64,000 bases of DNA from Athripsodes cinereus. Taxonomy: Eukaryota; Arthropoda; Insecta; Trichoptera; Leptoceridae. Positions 31,665 through 42,479 of the stretch are shown in pieces (the first letter of the stretch is position 1; every line of letters starts with the position of its first letter). Location of the stretch: the NCBI GenBank assembly GCA_947579605.1, contig OX388307.1, positions 30,419,237-30,483,236 of the forward strand. Direction: 5' to 3'. The position numbers were made by a program, and so were the translations under genes. The notes under the pieces are model-generated. The model saw only the letters and a list, made by a program, of their open reading frames with translations. It made no database searches and was not told the origin of the DNA.

Positions 31665-31892
31665 CACACAGACCGAGCTAGTCACAAACTAAGAAATGAA
31701 TATTGCATTATGGATGTACTAACACGACGATACACAATATACTCGTATATACAATGCACTATACACATATACATGTAACACTCAAACCCAGGACAATTTG
31801 AAAAAGGTCATTCTTCATTTTGCCCTGGCCGGGAATCGAACCCGGGACCTCGTGACTCAAAGGCAAGAGCGTTAGCCCGCCACACCGGTCAT
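31665..31892 (-). mobile_element. tRNA-derived SINE (second family)
   Basis: The plus strand shows CCAGGACAATTTGAAAAAGG, TCATTCTTCATTTTGCCCTG, GCCGGGAATCGAACCCGGGA and CCTCGTGACTCAAAGGCAAG then AGCGTTAGCCCGCCACACCG, the exact complement of the 53547 copy with a clean B box. The 3' portion (GACCGAGCTAGTCACAAACT) is more diverged. Confidence 0.88.
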
Positions 31893-31899
31893 CGATATA

Positions 31900-32555
31900 G
31901 AGATATATGCACACAAAATTATTAAGGGATGTTAGGTCATGGTATTTGGTACTGGACAATGGATAAGTTGAAGTGGAATTTAATAAAAATCCCACAAAGT
32001 GGACATTGTTAATAATCTCTGTAACATGCAAATAAGTGTACGGTATGTTATATTAAGGCTGAGTAACGAGAAGGTAAGTAGGTAGGTACTAGGTATAGTT
32101 TCTAACTGCTACCCTTTCCGACACATGCCGCTTCTGAACACATCAGCTATCATCCATCATATGACATCGACCTTTCATCATCCAGTCAAACCATCCTGAT
32201 ATATTCCATTAATTTATAGAAGGTAACGTGAAAACCATCACAATGCCTAACACAATCATAATATAAGTAGCATGGCTATGTATGGATATTAGAACATTTA
32301 TGATAAATAAAAAGGTATCGTCATCCATCTATGTATATTATATTTACGTTATTATTTTGTGAAGTAGTTGCTCTGTAAAGTTTTCAGCAAAAAATAGATC
32401 TCCACTCATTTCTTTGTTTGGGCATTCAAAATCTTTGACTCTAAGTAAATTGCAGTTAGTTTTCATTTCTGAGATATGTAATGTTGGTAGAGATACAACA
32501 ATACTAAATCATAAGAAGACCTTTTTATGTGAAACGGTATGATCTCTCAGGGTTA
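31900..32555. other. AT-rich stretch, nothing recognised
   Basis: Short frames only; TAGGTAGGTACTAGG-type strings. No gene signal. Confidence 0.5.
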
Positions 32556-32574
32556 TGCTACACCTCCTACTATT

Positions 32575-32872
32575 AACTTACTGTACCAACACGACATATT
32601 CCACAAGAGGGATAAACAGCGGACAAACTGCATGTATTAAACATGCAGTTTGTCTTCTCCGTGTCAATAAAAATGCAAAAGACATTCAGAATGGGTGTCT
32701 TGCCTCACTGAATTAAAGATCTTAATATGTCTTATGCGTGAAGTAAAAATACAAAAGACATTCAGAATGGGTGTAATGCCTCATCGCTGAATAATAGATG
32801 TTATTGTCTTATGCGTGAAGTTCTATACGAACACCGGCCTACCTTCTCCGTGGGTCCCTATTCCGCGGGATT
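32575..32872 (-). mobile_element. (TAG)n-tailed SINE variant with internal tandem duplication
   Basis: The 3' side is GACATATTCCACAAGAGGGA, CAAACTGCATGTATTAAACA and GTCTTCTCCGTGTCAATAAA on plus. The block AAGACATTCAGAATGGGTGT...CTTATGCGTGAAG is present twice (about 32678-32742 and 32756-32820), giving an internal duplication of roughly 80 bp. The 5' end ACGGAGAAGGTAGGCCGGTG differs from the 8481 copy, so it is a subfamily. Confidence 0.7.
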
Positions 32873-33019
32873 TTTTTAAATGTAAGTACAAAGATAAATA
32901 TGCAATTGAGAAAAGAAACTTTGGTTTTTCAATATACCACTACAAATAACACGCAGCGTAGCAATGCAAACCAAGGTCGCAACTATAATTTCCACATAGG
33001 AAGCTAGCCTATAAAGATA

Positions 33020-34060
33020 TAATTTTTTTTTTTTTTATTATTTTTTTTTATTTCTTAAATATACATATATATACAATTAATTTATATGATCAAAATTAAA
33101 CTTAGAGCTAACTTATTTATTTGCTTTCCCCAATCAGCAAGGTAATATGCTGGTATCAGGGGAAATAGTATATAAACTATAATTTACCTTAAAATAACAA
33201 TAATCGGGTTTGTACTCAAATTTACTAACTAGAGTCTTGTAGGTAATATTATCTAAGTATATTAAGTCAAATCAGACTGATACGTACATTCATTTAATTA
33301 TTGGATTTATATCTAAAGCATTCAGTAGGTATATTATAATATGTTGTGAGTAATAAGATTTAGCGTCCTAACATGTTTTTTCAGTTTTGTCTTGAATATG
33401 GTAATATTTTTTGTTTTTCTCAATACGTCGGGTAGACTATTATATATTTTCATGGATGAGTGGAGAAAGTTATATCGTTTACGGTTCGTTCGTGGAGGCT
33501 CAGCGCGTAATTGTAAAGTTTGTCTCGTGTTGTGGTTGTGAACGTCAGCATTGATAGTTAATTTAATGTTAGATTTTATAAGCCCATTCTTTATTTTATA
33601 CAGGTGTTTTACTTTTTCAATGAATATCAATTCTTCAAGTTTAAATTTTTCAGTAAAATTATACAGATCTGTTGTACTGGTTAATCTATGTAGACCAAAG
33701 ATAAGTTTTAGAGATTTGTTCATTAGTCGTTGTATTATGTTGCGTTGTTGAATACTTGATTGGGACCAGGCAGCAAGTCCATAGGTAATGTGTGGAAGTA
33801 TGAATGAATTGTATAAAATGTGCTTTATTTTAGTGCTAAAGATGTCAGCTCGTCTCATTATTCCAATAATTGGAGATAGTTTGTCATTTATTTTGTTAAT
33901 ATGTGCAGACCAGTCAAGTTTGTCGTCAAGGTGTAGTCCAAGATATTTAACATAATGAGATCTATTTATTATCGTTTGATTTATTATTAGTGTAAGATTA
34001 ATATCAGGTTTGTTTTTCTGAGAGAATATTAGATAAATTAGTATTGACACTCAATACAAT
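33020..34060 (-). pseudogene. LINE (Daphne/L2/CR1-like), 5'-truncated RT C-terminus and 3' UTR
   Basis: The 238-codon frame at 33334-34050 encodes VKYLGLHLDDKLDWSAHINK, the thumb region PHITYGLAAWSQSSIQQRN and the LWN-equivalent YNFLHSSMKIYNSLPDVLRK followed by FKTKLKKH. The catalytic RT domain is missing. The frame is free of stops, so the truncated copy is not very old. The 3' UTR runs down to a T-rich block on plus at 33030-33055 (poly-A on minus). The clade assignment is tentative. Confidence 0.8.
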
Positions 34061-35630
34061 GTTGCTTGCTTAACTTGTAAACAAGTCCAAGGTTCAATTC
34101 AAAATTACAGAGTACAAAGTTCATACATTACAATTATGACCACTTATATAGTGCCGTACTGTGATAATATCACTTCAAGGACGCTTTACATTATTTCAAC
34201 ATCTACAACAACATCTAAAGTATATTCAACTTATATTCACTATGAATACGAGAATAATGAAAAGATTCATCAAGAGTTTTTATTATCAATTCTCTTTCCT
34301 TCCGTTATAATAATTATTATTATGAACCTACTAACAATCAGTGGTTATTATTATTTGCAAATATTGACAGTGCCACTACTATCAATCAAATCACACAAAT
34401 GTTTGTTTAGGATCCTCTTCAATCAAAAATGAGAAGATTTTATTAACATTCATCTAATTGAATCAATAACCTTTCTCCTTTTGTATAATAATATACCACC
34501 ACAACTCCTGTGGTTAAATCGTTCCTACCACATTCGGAAACCCAATTGTGAGGGGGATTCCCCGCTTTTCTATAATGTAATCTAAACAATGGATATTAAT
34601 CAATGTATTCTATTTGAACTCTAAAAGACCACTGAATTTTTTGCGTCCGTGAAGATTTTTTTTGCAGAAATGAAATCTTCTGCAAAACGTTCGACAATCA
34701 TTCAACCATCTGTCTACTCTTACAAATTCTTCCAATCATTCTTGTGCCCTCTTCATCTGTCTTCGTCCTTCAACTAGGATAATGTCGTAAAGTAGCATTC
34801 ACATTTCTTCGCTTTGGATAACCATCCAGAGATCTCACTGAAAGTGTACAAATGTAAGCTCACCTCTTTCGTGGTCTAGTGATGCTTCTTTTCATGTCTT
34901 CGAATTTCTTAACATAGTTATTATAATTATACTACAGGCAGTGGCATGCCTTCCGTACACCCTTAAATGCGGTGTATGCCTTGAAGAAAAAAAAATATTA
35001 TATATATTATGTTAATGTCACATGTTTTTTTAATATCACTTTAAGACTTTGACCCGAAAACTAGATATACCTAAAGATAATAATATACTTGTGAATTTTT
35101 TTTACCATCATCATCACAGCATATTCTATTCGGGTGAAAACAGTTTTTGTAAGTATTGTAAATATACTTTCCGTAGGTATACCTAACTAAATATTAAATT
35201 ATTTGATTAAGTGTTTTGTTGAGCAATTCCTCACTTTGAGAGGATATTAATACAAATCAAAAGTTATTCCTCCATCACTTTCCACCTAATAATAATGAGA
35301 ATGAATTAACATCAAAATAAAACCGACATATAAACTCCACCTCTTCACATAAAGTTTACCGTAGACTAGGCAGAAACTTGATTAGGGATAATATTACTAC
35401 ATTAAACAGAAATTCTGTATGATAATCACAATTAATATTGCTTAAACATACACGAAACCAAATTGTGCTATATGAAAGATCGTTCGCATCACTCAATTAA
35501 CTACACAAGAAAACAAGTTTATCTTCATAAATCATTAATTAAGTAGCGTTTGTCAATGTACTTAAAGATAATTTACCGTTAGTAAATTGACAAGTTACTT
35601 AGCAAAAAGTAAGCCACTTTTCTAAAAATT
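34061..35630. other. AT-rich stretch with a MITE end relic
   Basis: GTAAAGTAGCATTCACATTT, a CTTCGCTTTGGA block and CATCCAGAGATC at about 34788-34840 match the left end of the MITE at 59350. GTAAACAAGTCCAAGGTTCA at 34077 has a B-box look but no tRNA fold. No gene. Confidence 0.4.
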
Positions 35631-35639
35631 TTACGCATT

Positions 35640-36925
35640 TACAAGTGTTCTTGCTGCATCTAACGAAAGACAATCTCGGACTCTTCTTATCTGTCTCAGG
35701 CAATAGAAGCTAGAGCTCACTATTCCAGATATTTGGGTGTTCATGGAGAGGGCCTTATCCAGGTGTACACCCAAGAATTTCACCGATTCCTGTGGCACTA
35801 TATACTAATACCCATAACTTTTATAGGTGTGAGATCAATCAGATGCTGTCTTCTAGGAGATGCAATCCACATGAACTCAGTCTTGTCAGGATTCATTTTC
35901 AGACGACTGCCACTCATCCATGCAGCCACATCTTCAATACATCGCACAACCTCCAGTTTGCATGCATTAATTTCAGCAGGTGAACAAAGTGCGAAGATAA
36001 ATATGTCATCAGCATATAAATAATAGTTCAAACCCCTGGAAATGACGAACTCTTCGAGGTCATTCGTGTACAACGTAAAAAGAAGTGGACCTAGGACGGA
36101 ACCTTGCGGCACGCCGCACTCCAATGGCACCTTAGACGATGTTCCTCCACGAGCAGATACAGTCTGGTACCGATTTTGTACATAGGACATCAGCCACTGT
36201 GCCACTTTACCACACATACCATATGAGGTGGTGAGCTTCTGCATAAGTAACTCATGATTGACGGTATCGAAAGCTGCACTCATATCGAGCACGGCTATCA
36301 GAGCAAGCTGTCCTCCCTCAACTCCATCAATCAAATCAGACATCACACGAAGTAGGGCAGTTTCAGTTGAGTGATGTCTTCTATATGCTGATTGAAACTT
36401 AGCCAAACATCCAGTCTGATCCATATATTGTGTGATCTGAGTAGCCGCTAGCTTTTCCAGGATCTTTGATAAGAGCGGTAGACTGGAAATCGGCCTATAA
36501 CTATCAGGTGAGTCAGTTGGTAGAGATGCCTTCTTCAAAACAGGGGTAACCAGTGCCTCTTTAAGTGGTTCAGGAAATGTGCATTCCATGATCATCGACC
36601 TATTCATGAGAGCCAACAAAAACGGGACCACATCCAGACTACATCTTTTAAGCAACCAAGTTGGAATAGGGTCAGCAGGACATTGCTTATTTGGGCATGA
36701 CATTATAGCTTTAATGAGGATATCAGACGTGATCTCTGCAAAGTTTGGCAGACGGGAGTCACACATATTGATTGATTGTGTCATAGGTGTCGACTCACTA
36801 GAGAGTCTAATAGCATCTATTTTGTCTTTAAAATACTGTACAAAATCATTTGGCTCAACATCAACAGGTATAGTATGATTCCCTCCGCAAATAGCATTTC
36901 TCCATAACGACACACACATGCACAA
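35640..36925 (-). pseudogene. CR1/L2-type LINE reverse transcriptase, both ends missing
   Basis: A 375-codon frame (35798-36925) holds CPADPIPTWLLKRC, DSYRPISSLPLLSKILEKLA, FQSAYRRHHSTETALLRVM, motif A LDMSAAFDTVNHELL, motif B CGVPQGSVLGPLLFTLYTND and motif C YLYADDIFIF, then KMNPDKTEFMW. After a frameshift near 35800 it continues KFLGVHLDKALSMNTQISGI and VRDCLSLDAA to 35640. The endonuclease and the extreme C-terminus are absent. The RT core is well kept, so the copy is moderately young but non-functional. Confidence 0.9.
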
Positions 36926-37019
36926 ACAGGATTGAATGTCGCATTAAAGCGAGAAATGCTGCCCCGAGGGAGCACTCTAGATTCAGTGGCCACACACCAA
37001 AAATGTTGGTGCAAAAAGG

Positions 37020-37380
37020 GAAGGGAAGAAATGGGAATATGCCTTCCTCTCTATGCAGTATCGTTAGTTACTTGAAGGGGATATTAGGCTACCAAAGAAA
37101 GTACAGAAGTTTTTGAAGGCGAAAAAGCTTTTCCTTGTGGCCACCAAGTCTGCATGTCCTACAGTTCCAGATAATGGACCACGAACAGCAACGAGCATCT
37201 CCTCTCTTTTCCTACTGATTTCGGTGTGGGAACAATCCCACAGAATATATTCCGACGTTTGGGATTCAGAATTGAAAAAATTACATGAAGAGGATGATTT
37301 TATCCCAAACTGGTGAAGACGCGCATTGAATGCTCCATGGCCAGTAGCTACGAAAATTGACGCGTTCTCGCAACGTCGTC
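37020..37380 (-). pseudogene. LINE zinc-knuckle C-terminal fragment
   Basis: The minus strand reads ATGHGAFNARLHQFGIKSSS, then CNFFNSESQTSEYILWDCSH and REEMLVAVRG, which fits the C-x-x-C...ET-x-x-H-x-x-x-DC ending of RNase-H LINEs (LOA/I/R1-like). It abuts the CR1/L2-type fragment. Beyond the ORF lies GTGTGTGGCCACTGAATCTA, likely its 3' UTR. Confidence 0.6.
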
Positions 37381-37439
37381 CACGTTTGAACGAAAACGAA
37401 ACGAAAACGTAACGCTAAAATTGTATAAATGATATTTTC

Positions 37440-37510
37440 TATGTTGATTTGTATTATTGTAAACAATGTACAGTGAAGAATAAAATAAATAAATAATAAT
37501 AATAATAAAA
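37440..37510 (+). repeat. LINE-like tail of AATAAA/ATA repeats
   Basis: GTAAACAATGTACAGTGAAG then AATAAAATAAATAAATAATA and further ATA units look like a LINE 3' end on the plus strand. No hairpin is visible. Confidence 0.35.
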
Positions 37511-37716
37511 TGTGTTTTGACTAGGCCCACTGTTGTAAACTGCGTAGTGTGCTTTGTACACACTGTGGCGCAGGTATCACATTAAATAATTATTATTTCA
37601 TAATGATTATAAGACTGCGTAAAAAAATATGTTATAGTTTTTATTATGCATGCTTTTCAAATAAAAAAACAAAAAATTATTGTATAATTTGTGTGTCAAT
37701 TTTATACCTATACATT

Positions 37717-38052
37717 TGCGCTTTTGGTGTGCTGGGGAATTTTAGGAAGTATTTTGGTTTGTCGTGCGCTTTTGGTGTGCTGGGGAATTTTAGGAAGTAT
37801 TTTGGTTTGTCGTGCGCTTTTGGTGTGCTGGGGAATTTTAGGAAGTATTTTGGTTTGTCGTGCGCTTTTGGTGTGCTGGGGAATTTTAGGAAGTATTTTG
37901 GTTTGTCGTGCGCTTTTGGTGTGCTGGGGAATTTTAGGAAGTATTTTGGTTTGTCGTGCGCTTTTGGTGTGCTGGGGAATTTTAGGAAGTATTTTGGTTT
38001 GTCGTGCGCTTTTGGTGTGCTGGGGAATTTTAGGAAGTATTTTGGTTTGTCG
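37717..38052. repeat. Perfect minisatellite, 7 x 48 bp
   Basis: Seven identical 48-bp units start TGCGCTTTTGGTGTGCTGGG and end GGAAGTATTTTGGTTTGTCG. Because 48 is divisible by 3 and the unit lacks stops in three frames, long repetitive frames appear on both strands, for example a 16-residue repeat CAFGVLGNFRKYFGLS. The upstream frame has no signal peptide or domain. Zero divergence points to recent expansion. A real gene is unlikely without transcript evidence. Confidence 0.97.
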
Positions 38053-39480
38053 TAGATGAGAGAAGATTGCGAAGCACTAGCATAAAAAGACATAAATAGA
38101 TAGTTTATTTTCGTTGACTATCTGTTAAATATGGTCCAACTTTTGACCTTTATCGCCAAAACAACTCGTGTATAGTGTTGCAAAACTCTGTATTGAAGTA
38201 GATACACTAACCATAAAACTATTAAGAAAAACAAGTAACAATACTTCTACTTATATAACACTTACCTCACCCTACTCACTCTACTGGAAAACTCCGGTTA
38301 GCATTCTTGTACCCAGAGGCAGCTGGTAGATTACATTAATGGAGGTGCTGAAGAACTGTAAAAGATAACTTAAATAGAAAACATCGAGCCCTCTCTTGAT
38401 TCTCATCCGAGATAACATATAAAGGTTTTGTGTGTTGTTTATAGAATAATATTATTTGAGAATATTATTTATTGAAATAAAATTAATAAAATGTTACTGA
38501 AAACACAGTTCTAATTTATCGACCGACGTTTCTTGGTGCAAGTTCACATTAATATTTTTTAAAATGAAACACGATACATAGTTATTCCACTGTTGACTTT
38601 ATTTATTTTTGTGAGCTGGCTTTCAAGAGCTTCCGGTTTCATCGTCAGGCAAAATAAAAGTGAAGCTTCATTACAAATTAGGTATGTGACAAATAGAAAA
38701 CAGTACCAGTAATGAGTAGGTAGGTTATAAGATCCGACCATAAATGTAGTTTGGTACAAAACTGGAAAAATACGTTTGTAATAAAATGAATCAGTGGAGC
38801 CCAAAACTAATAAGATTTTGTCAGATTTGCATATTAACATTAATTTTATTTTCTTCACTATTTTTCACACAAATTTCATAGAATATTATTTTGGAAAATG
38901 CAGTTTTATAGAACTCAACATAAAGAATATTTCTATTTACTTAGTTATTTTTTTTATGTCTTCTTTCTATCCTAAGACACGCCATTATTTAATGCATACT
39001 TCGATGTAATAGAGATATTTGATATTATATATCTGTTTAATCTGCTTTCTGTAATAATAATATTTTATTTTATCATCAATAAATAAATAATTAAAAAAAC
39101 ATTGCATCACATAAACGTTCCTAAGGAGGGACCGCCGCTTCTTGAACTTATGTACATATAGTGTATATTTCATACATCTTGAATAAGTAATTAACATTCA
39201 AGTAAGAAAATGTTCTTCATTGTTCATAGTTTTGGTGTTTTTAATTCGTATAAATGATACACTATGTACATTGTAAAATGTAATATTTTGTTGAATTTAA
39301 AGAAAATAAAAACATTTCATAATTTGATAAGCGCCAATTACTCAAAACATAATCTCAAAGACTCCGCATTGTGCATCTATCGTCCGAAGCTCCCGGCGAT
39401 TAGCTCCCAAAAAAAATCACAAATATCATTAAACAACTCGGGCACCGAGATCGTTTCCCTGAATTTTACTCAATCTTTCT
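38053..39480. other. AT-rich stretch, no gene recognised
   Basis: GAGCTGGCTTTCAAGAGCTT and CCGGTTTCATCGTCAGGC at about 38615-38655 share a loose pattern with CGAGCTCGTGAGCTTTCTTA...CATCGTCAGGC at 54090-54140, perhaps a degraded shared MITE. Otherwise featureless. Confidence 0.4.
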
Positions 39481-39482
39481 AT

Positions 39483-39640
39483 CTATCCCACGGCGTATCC
39501 CACAAGTGAGGTAGCAAGCAGGCTAATTGCATGCGATACACATGCAATAAGCTATTTTCTGTGTGCCAGCCATAAAAAAATGGGATGGCCGGCTTGCCTC
39601 ATCGTTGAATTTAAGATGTAAAATGTCTTAATCATTTCTT
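39483..39640 (-). mobile_element. (TAG)n-tailed SINE, 5'-truncated
   Basis: The plus strand: CCCACGGCGTATCCCACAAG then TGAGGTAGCAAGCAGG, ACATGCAATAAGCTATTTTC, GGGATGGCCGGCTTGCCTCA and TCGTTGAATTTAAGATGTAA. This is the reverse complement of SINE positions 8570-8712. Confidence 0.8.
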
Positions 39641-39644
39641 GAAT

Positions 39645-40690
39645 AAGGTTACTTAATTTTCAAGCTTTTTTATGACAAGTGCATGTGAAAATTCTTGGTT
39701 AGCCATGTACAGTTACAATAGGTACCTACCTCTTTTTGAAAAATAATGTCACATAGGAAATTTCATAGATCTGCCTACATAATGCACTCGTACAACTTGA
39801 ATTTAGGCAAAAAAAATTTACGTAGTAAATACGTAACTGTAAGTTAATTTTAAGTTCTTTTGTAAAACAATGGAGTAGGTGGACATTAACGATTGTATTT
39901 AATTTTGGGGAGGATTTTGTCGGGGATAGCCCTTCAGGCGAACTATGAACCCTTAATGTGATGTACATGAACATGCCTGTAAAACAGAAAATCTCCGTAA
40001 TTTTACAACAAAACAATGTCATGTGTAATATTCGCTACAAGAATAATAAACAACATGATAACAATTACAAGAAAGCTGATGAAGTCCATTAAAATGTCAA
40101 CAATAAAAGGGTAGACGCTCTAAAGAAATATGTACTTGATATGACAAATATTATGTACCTACATGAGGCGATGTTTGTCACTTTTCATAATTTTGTAATA
40201 TAGGAACTTATTTATTTCACATATATCTAAGAATATATAAATAGGCGTCACTGAATCTGTGATCATAAGCTGCAAAATTTGAGTGCGATTTCTGCATAAA
40301 ATTTCTAAAGTTTGTTATATTTGTATATTTTAATTTTGTTATATCAATTTTTTTGTATTGATTTTCTTCTTGTGTTTATATGATTGTATGTAGTGTAGAG
40401 AAATGATATCTATTGATGAAAACTGTATTTTTAGTAAAGTATTTTATTTTGTTATTAAAAAAGGCAACAACAGCATTTCATAATTTAATAAATGAATAAA
40501 TAAATAAGTAAAACATGTTTGTCAGTAAGTTTGTGTAAGTCTCAGAAACATTTAGCAGGATAAGTAACAGACAAACCATGTATACACACATTCCATCACG
40601 CCTGTTAAGGTGAGTTATTCAGGAAGGATCGAACGCCACTTATTCCTCATTACTGTATACAATCTTCATGCACGTCCTATTCAACACGTC
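39645..40690. other. AT-rich stretch, nothing recognised
   Basis: No domain-bearing frame or transposon end. Homopolymer-rich. Confidence 0.5.
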
Positions 40691-40699
40691 TCATTTCCT

Positions 40700-40930
40700 G
40701 AAAATCGAAATTATTATTTATCGTGTCGAAACCCAGAAAAAACCAATCAAACTGATCTCCAGTACTGTGCAAAACGCACAGCACGTGGAGATGCGTCAAA
40801 AATATCCTCCATTGTGCATGTGACAGGGTACAATGGACACTCCAACAAGTGTGGCATGGTTTGTGCTGCACCACAACAGTCACACGCTCCAGATTCGTCT
40901 TGTAGGAAGCCCGCATCAATACTTTAATCC
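40700..40930 (-). pseudogene. LINE zinc-knuckle fragment, second copy
   Basis: The reverse complement of this block matches 15120-15345: TTTATCGTGTCGAAACCCAG, GATCTCCAGTACTGTGCAAA, GTGGAGATGCGTCAAAAATA and CACTCCAACAAGTGTGGCAT on the plus strand, then GCTGCACCAC. The translated minus strand has the same Cys-rich C-terminal signature, with indels. Confidence 0.8.
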
Positions 40931-40934
40931 GTTT

Positions 40935-41970
40935 AAGTCACATTTTCTTAAAATAAAATAACAGAAAAACGAAATATCCTTCATGAAAATTATTCAGTGT
41001 GTTCTTTGATGAGAATTAAATTTCAATTAATAATTACTTTGTCTTGGGAAATTTCGTATAATTGAAAAAGCGTATACGTACCTACAAAGGCTGATATTTT
41101 AAGTTAACCTACTATTTACCTATGTATGTAATTTGATTATTTTTTTGTAATTTTTAAATGCACGAGTAAGATTACTATACAAGCTTATAAATAGAAAAAA
41201 AACAGTGTAGGCAGTGATTCTTGAGCCTTTGCGTCATCACAAATTACACGATATAATTTAACAAAAATTTTCTATATGAATAAACAACATGATGAAAATC
41301 TGAAATATTATAATGTTATTATCTTAATACAAAATAAAATTACTCATATTTCCAAGTAAATGGTGGTACACGTAACTGAAATCTTTTGATGGGTAGTTAC
41401 AAGCTAGGGATGTTAAAATAACACATTAAGACCAACGATTACGTAAATAATATTGTAGGTAAGCTTTTAAAGATCGAATAAGGTTTAGAAAAGACAAAAT
41501 GACATTATTAAGTATGTAGTTCCCCAGAAGTCAACGTACTGAAGGCTTTGATATTAAAAAAAAGTCAATATCCTCGTATTCAAAGGTTAATTTATTGTAA
41601 AAACAATTTTGCAGATAGTGGGGAAATCAGACCGATACCGGAGAAAGCGAGTGTAGGGAGAAAGTCAACAAGATGGTGAGACGTCTTGAAGGAAATGGAG
41701 GGACCATGTTGAAGACATCGGCAAAAGATAGAAATGGGTAGCATGCTAATGTTGAGGTCTATAATATAGATTATAGAATAAACACGTGAATGAAGTGGAT
41801 TGAGAAATTTGAGAAAGAACTCTAATACCAAGCATCAAAAAGAAGACGAAGAGGTTTTTATTTCACATACAGCCTTAGGAAGCTAAACAGTCTCTCGAAA
41901 ATCATCTAAGTCATTGAAAGGAACAACAAACTATCCGAAAAGTTTGCATAAACTGAATGATGTTTATTTA
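40935..41970. other. AT-rich stretch, nothing recognised
   Basis: 41620-41760 has an AGATAGTGGGGAAATCAGAC and a GGAGGGACCATGTTGAAGAC strip that could be an RTE relic, too weak to call. Confidence 0.4.
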
Positions 41971-41974
41971 TATT

Positions 41975-42345
41975 CATCATCGCCCTCAACGCTCCTCTCG
42001 GGAGCACAGGGCAGAAACCAGCCTCCTCCATTCAGAGCGTCTCTGTGCCAATTGCGTCACCTCTTTCCACGACATTCCCTGCGCTCTGATATCGTTGTCA
42101 TAGGAACGGTGTATTGTGAAAGAGGGACGCCCGGGCCGACGGAACCCCTGCGGACGGAAGAACAGTGCTCTTTTTGGCCAACTATCATTAGGCATTCTCA
42201 AAACATGTCCCAGCCAGGACCATCGTCTCTCCTGTATTACGGAGATTACAGGTCTCTGCTGGGTGCTCCGGCGCACAGCATCATTTGTAACATGTTCATA
42301 CCATCTGACATCCAAAATCCTTCTAAGACACTTGTTTTTAAAGCT
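41975..42345 (-). pseudogene. RTE-like retrotransposon, C-terminal fragment (third subfamily)
   Basis: The 109-codon minus frame reads WYEHVTNDAVRRSTQQRP, RRWSWLGHVLRMPNDSWPKR, GFRRPGRPSFTI and DIRAQGMSWKEVTQLAQRRS followed by EWRRLVSALC. This is the standard RTE ending (LGHV-x-RM...GRP...W...A..R..W..LV.ALC). The frame is intact over its length, but the RT core is missing. Degraded relative at 18545-18975. Confidence 0.85.
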
Positions 42346-42404
42346 TAGTATCTTCCGCTCTTGGGCCTTATTTAAGTATATTGCGAACTACAAAATCTAT
42401 TTTA

Positions 42405-42470
42405 CACCCCTGGTCGGCTGGCTATCCCACTTTAGGGGTACTTCGTAATGGTATAGTAGTAGTAGTACTT
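42405..42470 (+). mobile_element. (TAG)n-tailed SINE, 3' end
   Basis: GGTCGGCTGGCTATCCCACT, the TTAGGGGTACTTCG block and TAATGGTATAG then TAG repeats. Only the last 60 bp or so is present. Confidence 0.7.
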
Positions 42471-42479
42471 TGCTTATCA

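Noticed and set aside
34070..34130. tRNA-like strip AAGTCCAAGGTTCAATTC
   Set aside because: Only a B-box resemblance; no acceptor or D arm can be drawn.
35733..36023. Plus-strand frames of 63-99 codons across 35.7-36.9 kb
   Set aside because: They are antisense shadows of the well-supported minus-strand reverse transcriptase.
37717..38052. CRISPR-like repeat array
   Set aside because: Units are directly adjacent and identical with no variable spacers, and the DNA is eukaryotic.
37549..38059. Long repetitive open frames as a protein gene
   Set aside because: They arise because the 48-bp unit is divisible by three and lacks stops; no signal peptide, domain or splice context supports a gene.
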